Part shown: positions 52,630 to 60,803 of the stretch, piece after piece
Position numbering within the stretch: position 1 is the first letter of the stretch
Layout: each line of letters starts with the position of its first letter
Assembly (NCBI RefSeq): GCF_009709555.1
Contig: NZ_WJBG01000182.1
Coordinates: 101,413 to 165,412 of the forward strand
Source of the DNA: Streptomyces blattellae
Lineage (GTDB): Bacteria > Actinomycetota > Actinomycetes > Streptomycetales > Streptomycetaceae
Length of the DNA stretch: 64,000 nt
Direction: 5' to 3'
Notes under the pieces: generated by a model
Seen by the model: the letters and a program-made list of their open reading frames with translations, nothing else
The model's database searches: none
What the model was told of the DNA's origin: nothing
Translations under genes and position numbers: made by a program

Positions 52630-54771
52630 TCACCAGCTCGCGGGGTCGCGGGCGGTGACGGCGAAGACGGTGCCGTCGGGGGCGGTGGCGTAGACGTGGT
52701 GGTCGGCGACCGTCGGCTCGGGCAGGGTGGCTGCCACACGGTCCGCGTTCGCGCCGAGCCGTGCCGGGGTCTGCCCGACGAGTGCTCCGGTGCGGGCGTC
52801 CACAGCGAGGAGCCGCCCGTCCGGCGCGCTGATGAAGACATGGCTGCCATCGGTCACCGGGGCCGAACCCCGGCTCAGGGACGTTTCGAGATGCCACAGC
52901 CGCTGCCGCGTGCCGAAGTCGAAGGCTTCCAGGGAGCCACCGCCGGCCAGAAGATAGACGAGGTCTCCGCGGACGGTGGCGTGGGCCCCCTGGCGGGACA
53001 CGGGAAGTGCCAGCTCGCTCGTCGCTCCGGACTCCGGGGTGTATCGGACCACCGCCTCCGTGTCGCCGTAGACCTCGTCGACGGACAGGAAGAAAACCGA
53101 TCCGTTCGCCGTGCCGACGGGTTTCAGAGCGCCTTCGAGGCGTGCGTCCCAGCGCACGTCACCCGTGGCGGGATCCACGGCGGTGACCCGCGTCCCCGAA
53201 CCGTTGCCGATGTCGCTTGCCACGTACGCAAGGGGGTCGCCGGGGAAGGCGGAGAAGGACGGCGCGCTGTGTCCGGGGATCTTCCGGTCCCACCCCGTCG
53301 CACCGGACGCGCTGTCCACGCCGGTCACCGTCCCGTCCGCTCCGGTGAGCAGGAGCATGCCACCGGCCTGCGTTATGCCCTGGTAGGCAGGCACACTCCG
53401 CTCCCAGCGCGGTCGGCCGGTCACGGGATCGAGCGCCTCAAGATGCCGGCCGTTGTCCGCCAACGGCTGTACGAGGCCTCCTGACAGAACCGGCGGAACG
53501 CTCCAGCGGGTGGTGGCCGCGGAGTGCCGCCACAGCAAGGTGCCGTCGGACGAATCGAGGGCGAAGACCAGCCCCGACCGGGCGCAGAGCAGCTGCTCCG
53601 CTCCGTACGAGCACCGGGGCGTGCCCTTGCTCCCGGACACGGCCCTCGTCTCCCACGCGCGGAATGCGGTCGCGGTGGTCCCGGGCGGGGCCTCCTGCTG
53701 CGGGGTGGGATCGCCGCCGAACAGCAGGACCGAGGCGAGCACACTGCCTGCGGCGAGGACGAGCGCTGCCGCGCTGAGCAGCACGTTCCTGCGCGGGCTC
53801 CGCTTGCGCTGCGGTACCGGCGCTCGGTCGCCCTCCGGCTCAGGCCGCGCCGCATCACCCGTATCACCGGCATCACTTGCATCACCGGCATCACCGGCAT
53901 CATCCGTGCGCTGCGCCGGTATGAACGCCTGCGTGTCGTAGGAGGCTGCCACCGACCGCAGTTCTCGCATCAACTCGTCCGGCGTCGGCCGGTCCTCGGG
54001 CTCCTTGGCGAGGCAGCGCAGGATGAGCGGCGCGAGGTTGCCCGGTACGTCGGTCAGGTCGGGCTCGTCGTGCACGACCTGGTAGGCGACGACATACGGG
54101 CTGTCGGAGTCGAACGGCCCACGCCCAGTGGCCGCATGCACCATCACGGACCCGAGCGCGAAGACGTCGGCGGCGGGCCCGACCTCCCGCGGGCGCCGGA
54201 ACTGCTCGGGTGCCATGAACGGCGGAGTACCGATCAACTTGCCGGTCTCGGTGCGTAGTTCACTGTCCTTTGGCCGAGAAATGCCGAAGTCGATGACCTT
54301 GGGACCGTCCTCGGCGAGCAGCACATTGCTCGGTTTGAGATCGCGGTGCACCACCCCGACACGGTGGATGTCACGCAGCGCCTCGGCCAGCCCGGCCATC
54401 AGGCGACGCAACTGGGCAGCGTCCATGGGGCCGTTCCGCTTCACCTGGTCGGAAAGCGTCGGTCCGGGAATGAACAGCGTCGCCATCCAGGGCCGTCCGG
54501 CCTCGGGATCGGCGTCCACAACGGAGGCGGTAAAGGCCCCGCTCACCCTCCGCGCCGCGGCCACCTCCTGCCGGAACCGCCCCCTGAACTCGGGGTCTTT
54601 GGCGAACTCGGCATGTACGACCTTCACCGCGAGCTTCATCCCCGAGGTGCTCCGCGCGATGTGCACGACGCCCATCCCACCGGACCCGAGGCACGACTCC
54701 AGACGGTAGTGACCGGCGTACTCGGGAAGTTCCGCTTCCGCGCCCGCTCCGGCGTTGCGCTGTGGCGCCAT
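52630..54771 (-). CDS. Ser/Thr protein kinase with PQQ-type beta-propeller sensor
   Basis: A 713-aa PknB-type kinase. The kinase domain has the glycine loop LGSGGMGVVHIA, Lys 50 (LAVKVV), VHRDLKPSNV with catalytic Asp 144, and DFG Asp 161. A juxtamembrane stretch of Ala/Asp/Gly repeats (DDAGDAGDASDAGDTGDAAR) precedes the membrane helix (about 329-351). Outside lies a PQQ-enzyme-like propeller (ALDSSDGTLLWRHS, DPVTGRPRWERS, DSASGATGWDRK, DPATGDVRWDAR) that probably senses a ligand. The catalytic module faces the cytoplasm. Short repeats in the linker may vary in length between strains. Confidence 0.9.
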   Translation of the reverse strand: MAPQRNAGAGAEAELPEYAGHYRLESCLGSGGMGVVHIARSTSGMKLAVKVVHAEFAKDPEFRGRFRQEVAAARRVSGAFTASVVDADPEAGRPWMATLFIPGPTLSDQVKRNGPMDAAQLRRLMAGLAEALRDIHRVGVVHRDLKPSNVLLAEDGPKVIDFGISRPKDSELRTETGKLIGTPPFMAPEQFRRPREVGPAADVFALGSVMVHAATGRGPFDSDSPYVVAYQVVHDEPDLTDVPGNLAPLILRCLAKEPEDRPTPDELMRELRSVAASYDTQAFIPAQRTDDAGDAGDASDAGDTGDAARPEPEGDRAPVPQRKRSPRRNVLLSAAALVLAAGSVLASVLLFGGDPTPQQEAPPGTTATAFRAWETRAVSGSKGTPRCSYGAEQLLCARSGLVFALDSSDGTLLWRHSAATTRWSVPPVLSGGLVQPLADNGRHLEALDPVTGRPRWERSVPAYQGITQAGGMLLLTGADGTVTGVDSASGATGWDRKIPGHSAPSFSAFPGDPLAYVASDIGNGSGTRVTAVDPATGDVRWDARLEGALKPVGTANGSVFFLSVDEVYGDTEAVVRYTPESGATSELALPVSRQGAHATVRGDLVYLLAGGGSLEAFDFGTRQRLWHLETSLSRGSAPVTDGSHVFISAPDGRLLAVDARTGALVGQTPARLGANADRVAATLPEPTVADHHVYATAPDGTVFAVTARDPASW

Positions 54772-54914
54772 GGGACCACCCCCGTGCTGTTCGTCGGCGC
54801 GCGCGACGAACGGAGCCTAGTCGATGACTCGTACGAGCCAGAGGTGACTTGCTAGTCTCAGCGTGCGAGGTGCGTACATATGTTTCATGGCGTGATTTAG
54901 GGGAATCAACGGGG

Positions 54915-54933
54915 CCCCATGACAGTCATGGGG
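54915..54933. promoter_or_regulatory. Palindrome CCCCATGA-CAG-TCATGGGG upstream of the small exported protein gene
   Basis: A perfect 8-bp inverted repeat with a 3-nt loop lies 20-38 nt before the ATG, flanked by two copies of TCAACGGGG. It could be an operator or a 5'-leader hairpin. Confidence 0.5.
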
Positions 54934-54952
54934 TTCAACGGGGGAGGGTTTC

Positions 54953-55267
54953 ATGTCTGTTGACCGTGTCGAAGAGGTCGAGGGTGGCAACGAAGCGGAA
55001 GCCGTCACCACCGCGGACCTGCGCTACTACCCGGTCGCTCCCGGCGTCCGGCTCAACGTCCGCCGTGGTCCGGGCACGCAGTACAGCATCGTCCGCGTCC
55101 TGCCCGAGGGCGCGAGGGTCCCGATCTACTGCCAGACGCCGGGCACGACGGTGACGGGCCCCTACGGCACGTCCAACATCTGGGACAACATCGACAGCGG
55201 CGAGTTCGTCTCGGACGCCTACGTCAACACCGGCAGCGACGGTTACGTCGCCTCGCGCTGCGGCTGA
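54953..55267 (+). CDS. Small SH3-like (bacterial SH3) protein
   Basis: A 104-aa protein. After an acidic start (VDRVEEVEGGNEAEAV) the domain reads YYPVAPGVRLNVRRGPGTQY, SIVRVLPEGARVPIYCQTPG and DAYVNTGSDGYVASRCG, the shape of a bacterial SH3 (SH3b) domain with two cysteines. No clear signal peptide is seen, so the domain may act in the cytoplasm or be exported by another route. GGGGGAGGG precedes the ATG. The neighbouring kinase is divergent, with the promoter region between. Confidence 0.72.
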   Translation: MSVDRVEEVEGGNEAEAVTTADLRYYPVAPGVRLNVRRGPGTQYSIVRVLPEGARVPIYCQTPGTTVTGPYGTSNIWDNIDSGEFVSDAYVNTGSDGYVASRCG

Positions 55268-55309
55268 GCCCCACCGGAGCCCGCGGCGACCCGGCGCCAT
55301 AATCGACGC

Positions 55310-55855
55310 GTGAGCGACGATTCCGGCACCCCGGCCACCCCCGCGGGCTCCAACGGCACCCCCGCAGGCTCCAACGGCACCGGCACCCCGGGCCCCCGCC
55401 CCGAGCCCATCCGCTTCTTCGGCACGACCTGGGTGAACCACGACAACGGCTACACAACCCGCCGCATCGCAGCCGCCGCAGGCTCCCTCGCGGCCACGGT
55501 GGCCGCCTGCCTCATCCTCCGCTTCGCCTACGAAGGCCTCCAGATCGCCGACACCGGCAGTTTCGTCAACCTCCTGGTCGTCGCCATGTTCGCCGTCTGC
55601 ACCGCACTCGCCTTCCGGCACACCTGGGACGCCTTCGGCCGGCGCCCCGACCCCGACCACCAGTCCTCCCTCCGCGGCCTCCTGGCCATCGGCTTCGTCG
55701 GCTCCCTCCTCGCCTATGCCATCCGCACCCTCGTCGAGGCCCCGGGCGAAAGGCTCCACCGCAAGGAGTACGCAGCGGCTCGCGAACGGCACGAGAAGCG
55801 GACGACGCGCCGCTCGGGCAGCCCTGCGAAGAAGAAGCGCCGGGGGAAGGGTTAG
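55310..55855 (+). CDS. Membrane protein with basic C-terminus
   Basis: A 181-aa protein with three hydrophobic segments (AAAAGSLAATVAACLILRFA, FVNLLVVAMFAVCTALAF, GLLAIGFVGSLLAYAI). The N-terminal tail is Gly/Pro/Ser-rich with a duplicated AGSNGT unit, and the C-terminus is very basic (EKRTTRRSGSPAKKKRRGKG). Function unknown. It starts with GTG 42 bp after the SH3-like gene and is probably co-transcribed. Confidence 0.72.
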   Translation: MSDDSGTPATPAGSNGTPAGSNGTGTPGPRPEPIRFFGTTWVNHDNGYTTRRIAAAAGSLAATVAACLILRFAYEGLQIADTGSFVNLLVVAMFAVCTALAFRHTWDAFGRRPDPDHQSSLRGLLAIGFVGSLLAYAIRTLVEAPGERLHRKEYAAARERHEKRTTRRSGSPAKKKRRGKG

Positions 55856-56017
55856 AGGCGGGGTGACCGGGGCGTGGACGGGGTGGGGGCGGTGGCGTCG
55901 GGGGCCGACGGTTCAGGCCGCCGCGGTGTGGCGGGTTCGCCCAGCCGACAGCGCGCCCCGCGCCCCTCCTACCGGGATCTCACCGCCACCGCCCCCCACC
56001 CCGTCCACCATGTCCGT

Positions 56018-56782
56018 ATGACGGCTTCCTCCCACCTCACCCGAGCCCACTCCTTCAGCGCAGCCGCAGCCCAGTACGCCTCCAACCGCCCCTCCTACCC
56101 GCCCGCCCTCTTCGACGCGATCGAGGAACTCGCCGCCCGCCCCCTCACTGGCGCCCGCGTCGCAGACATCGGCGCCGGCACCGGCATAGCGACCGCCCTC
56201 CTGCACGCCCGCGGCGCGGACGTGATCGGTGTCGAACCAGGCGACGGCATGGCGGCCCAGTTCCACCGCACCAACCCCGGAATCCCCCTCGTCCGGGGCA
56301 CCGGCAACGCCCTCCCTCTGGCCACCGCCTCCGTCGACTTCCTCACCTACGCCCAGGCATGGCACTGGACCGACCCGGACCGCTCGGTCCCAGAGGCGCT
56401 CCGCGTCCTGCGCCCCGGCGGTGCACTCGCCCTGTGGTGGAACACGTCCGCCCTGGACGTCCCCTGGATCGCGGCCCAAGCGCACCGCATCGGGCACGCC
56501 TTCGGCACCGATCCGGTCGTCGCTGCGAACGGTGCCAGCACCCGCGCCGCCGACCCCTCCGGCCACCTCGGCTTCGCCCACCGCGTGGTCCGCTGGAGCC
56601 GCCGCGTCTCCGTCGACACCCACCTGGCCAACATCGGCAGCCACTCGATCTTCCTGGTCCAGCCCGACGAGACCCGCACCGCCTTCCTGGCCGAGGAGAA
56701 ACAGCACCTCCGGAGCCTCTTCCCCCACGGAACCATCGAGGAGACCTACGACGTGGAACTCCTCGTCGCCACCCACACCTGA
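56018..56782 (+). CDS. Class I SAM-dependent methyltransferase
   Basis: A 254-aa methyltransferase with the glycine motif VADIGAGTGIATALLHARGA, VIGVEPGDGMAAQFHRTNPG, LPLATASVDFLTYAQAWHWT (the AQAWHW motif of one small-molecule clade) and EALRVLRPGGALALWW. It is probably a trans-aconitate or ubiquinone-type methyltransferase relative; the substrate is unknown. ATG 56018 is preferred over the Pro-rich open frame beginning at 55874. Confidence 0.85.
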   Translation: MTASSHLTRAHSFSAAAAQYASNRPSYPPALFDAIEELAARPLTGARVADIGAGTGIATALLHARGADVIGVEPGDGMAAQFHRTNPGIPLVRGTGNALPLATASVDFLTYAQAWHWTDPDRSVPEALRVLRPGGALALWWNTSALDVPWIAAQAHRIGHAFGTDPVVAANGASTRAADPSGHLGFAHRVVRWSRRVSVDTHLANIGSHSIFLVQPDETRTAFLAEEKQHLRSLFPHGTIEETYDVELLVATHT

Positions 56783-57627
56783 CCGGCACGGCGGCGCCCA
56801 GCGTGGCGCCGCCGCCGCACCCCCACGCCTCCCACTTCCCCGTGGCCCGACCAACTCCCTCCCCGCCCCCACACCACAGACGCCGCCACGTTCACGCATA
56901 GCGGCAGCGCGACGAGGAACCCGCCGAGGAAACAGAACAAATCCGCCGCGCCCACGGCACCGGTCACGCCAGGAGCACCGGTGGCGTCCCGGCAGCTGGT
57001 GTACCGGCTCGAAGCGCAGGAATCCGCAGGTCATCGCCGTATCGCCGTATCGCCGTATCGCCGCGTCGGCGCGTCGGCGCGGTTCGTGGCCGCACCCGGT
57101 GCCGACGGCAGGTCAGCTACTGCGCGACCGGGAGCCTTGTCTCACGGGGTGGCCGCCGCGCGGCTTACCGGAAAGCGTCGAGCAAGTTCGCTCACACCAT
57201 GAAGCGGGACGCGACCGGAGCACCTCGCGCACAGAGCGGAGAAGCAGCGGAGGCACCCGCGAGAGAGCCGCACGGCCGCCGCCCGGGGAGCAGACGACCG
57301 GAGTCCTCGGCCCCAACACGCGCCCCCGCACCCAAACTCGCTCGCCGGCGCCGACTCACGCGCCGACTGGCCCTCTCCGCGCTCACCCCACCCCACCCCA
57401 CCCCACCCCACCCCACCCCAGGCCTGCCTCGCCGCACGCCCCGCCCCGTGGTGCACACCCGCCCCCGTGATGCCCGCCCTTGCGATGAGCACCCCGTGAC
57501 CCATGCCGCCATGACCACGCAACCGCCTCAAGGCAGGCGAGGCCCCCGCCTGAGCGCACGCCTCACCGACACCCAACCTAGACACCCAACCTTGACGCCC
57601 ACCCCCCACCAGAGGATTATTCACCAC
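56783..57627. other. 845-bp region without a clear gene
   Basis: No convincing coding sequence. It holds an 8-bp repeat (ATCGCCGT three times plus a variant, about 57027-57060), the CCCCA microsatellite and Pro/Arg-rich low-complexity readings. The final part (about 57500-57627) probably carries the ABC operon promoter. A reverse-strand reading near 56890-56967 (LFCFLGGFLVALPLCVNVAA) looks membrane-like but has no start or context. Confidence 0.6.
57386..57420. repeat. (CCCCA)7 microsatellite
   Basis: Seven perfect CCCCA units (the G-rich strand is TGGGG) lie in the non-coding region before the ABC transporter. Such telomere-like runs can form quadruplex structures. Confidence 0.95.
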
Positions 57628-58431
57628 ATGATGAATTACACGCCGGGCCCACCCGACACGACACCGAAGGCGACCGCGATCCACGCCGCCGACCTCACCG
57701 TCGTCCGCGGCCCCCGAACGGTCCTGCGCAGCCTCGACTTCACGGTCCCGCCCGGCCAGATCACCGGCCTGCTCGGCCCCTCCGGGTGCGGCAAGTCGAC
57801 GCTCATGCGGGCGATCGTCGGCACCCAGGCCAGGGTCACGGGCACCCTGGAGGTCCTGGGGCGCCCGGCCGGCCACCCCACCCTCCGCACCCGCATCGGC
57901 TACGTCACCCAGGCCCCGTCGGTCTACGACGACCTCACCATCCGCCAGAACCTGGCCTACTTCGCGGCGATCCTGAACCCGGGCCGCGCGGCCGCAGAGC
58001 ACCGCCACGAAAACGTCACCCGAGCCATCGCCGACGTCGACCTGACCAGCCACGCCGACGTCCTGGCCGGCAACCTCTCCGGCGGCCAGCGCAGCCGGGT
58101 CTCCCTCGCGGTGGCGCTCCTCGGTACCCCCGAACTCCTGGTCCTGGACGAACCGACGGTAGGCCTGGACCCGGTGCTCCGCCGCGACCTCTGGAACCTC
58201 TTCCACGACATCGCGGCCACACGCGGCGCAACCCTCCTCATCTCCTCCCACGTCATGGACGAGGCCGAGCGCTGCCACCGCCTCCTGCTGATGCGCGAGG
58301 GCGAGATCCTCGCCGACGACACCCCGGACGCCCTCCGCACCCGTACCGGATCCGAGACGGTCGAGGCGGCCTTCCTGCACCTGGTGGACGCGGCGATCGC
58401 GGCGGCCCGTACGAAGGAGACGACGCGATGA
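57628..58431 (+). CDS. ABC transporter ATP-binding protein (exporter)
   Basis: A 267-aa ATPase of the ABC-2-type exporter class. Walker A GPSGCGKSTLMRA, Q-loop YVTQAPSVYDDLTIRQ, signature LSGGQRSRVS, Walker B LLVLDEPTVGLDP and the H-loop LISSHVMDEAER are all intact. The start is ATG 57628 or the immediately following ATG 57631. The stop overlaps the permease start (ATGA), so the two form one exporter operon. Confidence 0.92.
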   Translation: MMNYTPGPPDTTPKATAIHAADLTVVRGPRTVLRSLDFTVPPGQITGLLGPSGCGKSTLMRAIVGTQARVTGTLEVLGRPAGHPTLRTRIGYVTQAPSVYDDLTIRQNLAYFAAILNPGRAAAEHRHENVTRAIADVDLTSHADVLAGNLSGGQRSRVSLAVALLGTPELLVLDEPTVGLDPVLRRDLWNLFHDIAATRGATLLISSHVMDEAERCHRLLLMREGEILADDTPDALRTRTGSETVEAAFLHLVDAAIAAARTKETTR

Positions 58432-59216
58432 GCACGACCACGATGCGTACGACGATGAAGCCCGCCCCCACCAGCGCCCTGAACGTCTCCCGCACCACCG
58501 CCACCGCAGCGCGGGTCCTCGGCCAGCTCCGCCACGACCCGCGCACGATCGCGCTGATGATCCTGATCCCGTGCGTGATGCTGTTCCTGCTGCGCTACGT
58601 GTTCGACGGCAGCGCGCGCACATTCGACAGCATCGGAGCGTCGCTGCTGGGGATCTTCCCCCTCATCACGATGTTCCTGGTCACGTCGATCGCCACGCTC
58701 CGCGAACGCACCTCCGGCACGCTCGAACGCCTCCTCGCCATGCCCCTGGGCAAAGGCGACCTGATCGCGGGCTACGCCCTGGCCTTCGGCACGCTGGCCA
58801 TCATCCAGTCGGCGCTGGCGACGGGCCTGGCGCTCTGGTTCCTGGGCCTGGACGTCACCGGCTCCCCGTGGCTCCTGCTCCTGGTGGCCCTCCTCGACGC
58901 CCTCCTGGGCACGGCCCTCGGCCTCTTCGTCTCGGCCTTCGCGGCCTCCGAATTCCAGGCGGTCCAGTTCATGCCGGCAGTGATCTTCCCTCAGCTCCTC
59001 CTCTGCGGCCTCTTCACCCCCCGCGACAACATGCACCCCGCCCTGGAAGCCATCTCCAACGTCCTCCCCATGTCCTACGCCGTCGACGGCATGAACGAAG
59101 TGCTCAAACACACCGACATGACAGCCGACTTCGTCCGAGACGCCCTCATCGTCGCCGGCTGCGCCCTCCTGGTCCTCACCCTCGGCGCCGCCACCCTCCG
59201 CCGCCGAACCACCTGA
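58428..59216 (+). CDS. ABC-2-type permease
   Basis: A 262-aa six-helix permease: TIALMILIPCVMLFLLRYVF, LLGIFPLITMFLVTSIATLR, the ERTSGTLERLLAMPLGKGDL loop typical of ABC-2 exporters, LAIIQSALATGLALWFLGLD, LLLLVALLDALLGTALGLFV and the C-terminal IVAGCALLVLTLGAATLRRR. Translationally coupled to its ATPase. Substrate unknown; candidates are drugs or lipids. Confidence 0.9.
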   Translation: MSTTTMRTTMKPAPTSALNVSRTTATAARVLGQLRHDPRTIALMILIPCVMLFLLRYVFDGSARTFDSIGASLLGIFPLITMFLVTSIATLRERTSGTLERLLAMPLGKGDLIAGYALAFGTLAIIQSALATGLALWFLGLDVTGSPWLLLLVALLDALLGTALGLFVSAFAASEFQAVQFMPAVIFPQLLLCGLFTPRDNMHPALEAISNVLPMSYAVDGMNEVLKHTDMTADFVRDALIVAGCALLVLTLGAATLRRRTT

Positions 59217-59245
59217 CACCCTCGCCCGCCGCCCCCCCCCGTTCC

Positions 59246-59333
59246 GTCTTTCAGCCCGTCCGGCTTCTCCGCCCGGGGCCGCTCGGCGTCTTCCAGCCCG
59301 TCCGGCGTTTGAGGACGAGGCCGTTCAGGCCGA
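59246..59333. repeat. Dispersed Streptomyces repeat, one partial and one full copy
   Basis: TTTCAGCCCGTCCGGC (59250-59265) begins a truncated copy; TTCCAGCCCGTCCGGCG, TTTGAGGACGAGGCCG and TTCAGGCCGA (59291-59333) form a full copy. It is the inverted, uninterrupted form of the element split at 23820-23905. Confidence 0.75.
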
Positions 59334-59351
59334 TGGAGCCCAGGCGGGGCC

Positions 59352-59520
59352 AGGGGGCGAAGCCCCGGTGGGTTCAGAGGGCGGAGCCCCGGTGGGGTGC
59401 AGGGGCGGAGCCCCGCGGGGGGCCAGGGCGCGGAGCCCCGGTGGGTTCAGAGGGCGAAGCCCAGCGGGGGTCCAGGGGGCGAAGCCCCTTGGCGGGGTCG
59501 AAGGGGCGGAGCCCCTTCAG
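59352..59520. repeat. Seven imperfect tandem units with GGGGC-GGA-GCCCC hairpins
   Basis: Seven units of about 24-26 bp each contain a small hairpin core (GGGGCGAAGCCCC or GGGGCGGAGCCCC) followed by GGTGGGTTCAG-like linkers. The core resembles dispersed intergenic motifs of Streptomyces. Confidence 0.85.
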
Positions 59521-59577
59521 GATGGGACGGGTAGGGGCGGCGGGGGCGAACCCCATCAACGGCCACCAGACAGCGCA

Positions 59578-59699
59578 CCCCCGGCCCCCGGCCCCCCGGC
59601 CCCCCGGGCCCCCGGCCCCCCGGGCCCCCGGCCCCCCCGGGCCCCCGGCCCCCCGGGCCCCCGGCCCCCCGGGCCCCCGGCCCCCCGGGCCCCCGGCCC
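59578..59699. repeat. 122 consecutive G/C bases, tandem CCCCCCGGGCCCCCGG units
   Basis: From 59578 to 59699 there is not one A or T. The tract is made of 16-bp units CCCCCCGGGCCCCCGG with small length changes. The reverse strand is very G-rich and could form quadruplexes and stable hairpins. No gene is plausible here. Confidence 0.95.
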
Positions 59700-59791
59700 T
59701 CCGACATCCCGCCCACCGGACACCCACCCCCCACCCCCACCCCAAATGCGAGGATGACCCCGGACGACAACCCCCGGAGGGCACCCCAACC

Positions 59792-60604
59792 ATGACCCAG
59801 AAAGTCGCAGTCCTCGGCACCGGCAAAATCGGCGAAGCCCTGCTCAGCGGAATGATCCGAGCCGGCTGGACCCCGGCCGACCTCTTGGTCACCGCCCGCC
59901 GCCAGGAACGGGCCGGAGAACTCCGCACCCGCTACGGCGTCACCCCGGTCACCAACCCGGAAGCCGCCAAGACCGCCGACACCCTCATCCTCACGGTCAA
60001 ACCGCAGGACATGGGCACCCTCCTCGACGAACTCGCCCCCCACGTCCCCAACGACCGCCTGGTCATCAGCGGAGCCGCCGGCATCCCCACCTCCTTCTTC
60101 GAGAACCGCCTGGCCGCCGGCACCCCGGTCGTCCGCGTCATGACGAACACCCCGGCCCTGGTCGACGAGGCCATGTCGGTCATCTCCGCAGGCACCCACG
60201 CCAGCGAAGCCGACCTCGCCCACGCCGAGGAAATCTTCGGCGCCGTCGGGAAGACCCTCCGCGTCCCGGAGGCCCAGCAGGACGCCTGCACGGCCCTCTC
60301 CGGCTCGGGACCGGCGTACTTCTTCTATCTCGTCGAAGCGATGACGGACGCCGGCATCCTGCTTGGCCTGCCCCGTGACAAGGCCCACGACCTGATCGTC
60401 CAGTCCGCGATCGGCGCGGCGACGATGCTCCGCGACAGCGGCGAACACCCGGTCAAGCTGCGCGAGAACGTCACCTCCCCGGCCGGCACCACTATCAGCG
60501 CCATCCGCGAACTTGAGAACCACGGCGTACGAGCCGCCCTCATCGCCGCCCTCGAAGCCGCCCGCGACCGCAGCCGCGAACTGGCCTCCGGCAACAACGG
60601 CTGA
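59792..60604 (+). CDS. proC: Pyrroline-5-carboxylate reductase
   Basis: Last step of proline synthesis (P5C to proline, NADPH-dependent). The 270-aa protein has the Rossmann motif KVAVLGTGKIGEALLSGMIR, ILTVKPQDMGTLLDELA, RVMTNTPALVDEAMSVISAG, the C-terminal signature ALSGSGPAYFFYLVEAMTDA and SPAGTTISAIRELE. GGAGGG lies 10 nt before the ATG. It stands just after the all-G/C tract, which may insulate it from the exporter operon. Confidence 0.95.
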   Translation: MTQKVAVLGTGKIGEALLSGMIRAGWTPADLLVTARRQERAGELRTRYGVTPVTNPEAAKTADTLILTVKPQDMGTLLDELAPHVPNDRLVISGAAGIPTSFFENRLAAGTPVVRVMTNTPALVDEAMSVISAGTHASEADLAHAEEIFGAVGKTLRVPEAQQDACTALSGSGPAYFFYLVEAMTDAGILLGLPRDKAHDLIVQSAIGAATMLRDSGEHPVKLRENVTSPAGTTISAIRELENHGVRAALIAALEAARDRSRELASGNNG

Positions 60605-60765
60605 CAGGCGCTCGCCACCACCACCAACCGAGCCCGGGCTCCCCGCACCACGGGAATCCGCCCCCGCCCTCGAAGACGCCACCCGTGTCGGAAGTTGTCG
60701 ACCGCTCATCGCGACGGACGTCTTGTCCCACCCTCAGGCGCATGCTTAACGTCGGACGAAACAGC

Positions 60766-60779
60766 GGAAAGCGCTTTCC
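60766..60779. promoter_or_regulatory. LacI/GalR-type operator GGAAAGCGCTTTCC
   Basis: A perfect 14-bp palindrome, the core form of LacI-family operators, lies 24 nt before the ATG of the oxidoreductase operon. A promoter-like pair TTGTCC (60723-60728), 17-bp spacer and TTAACG (60746-60751) sits just upstream, so repressor binding would block initiation. No LacI-family gene is inside the window. Confidence 0.75.
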
Positions 60780-60803
60780 CCCCGGCCTTCCTGAGGTGCT
60801 TCT

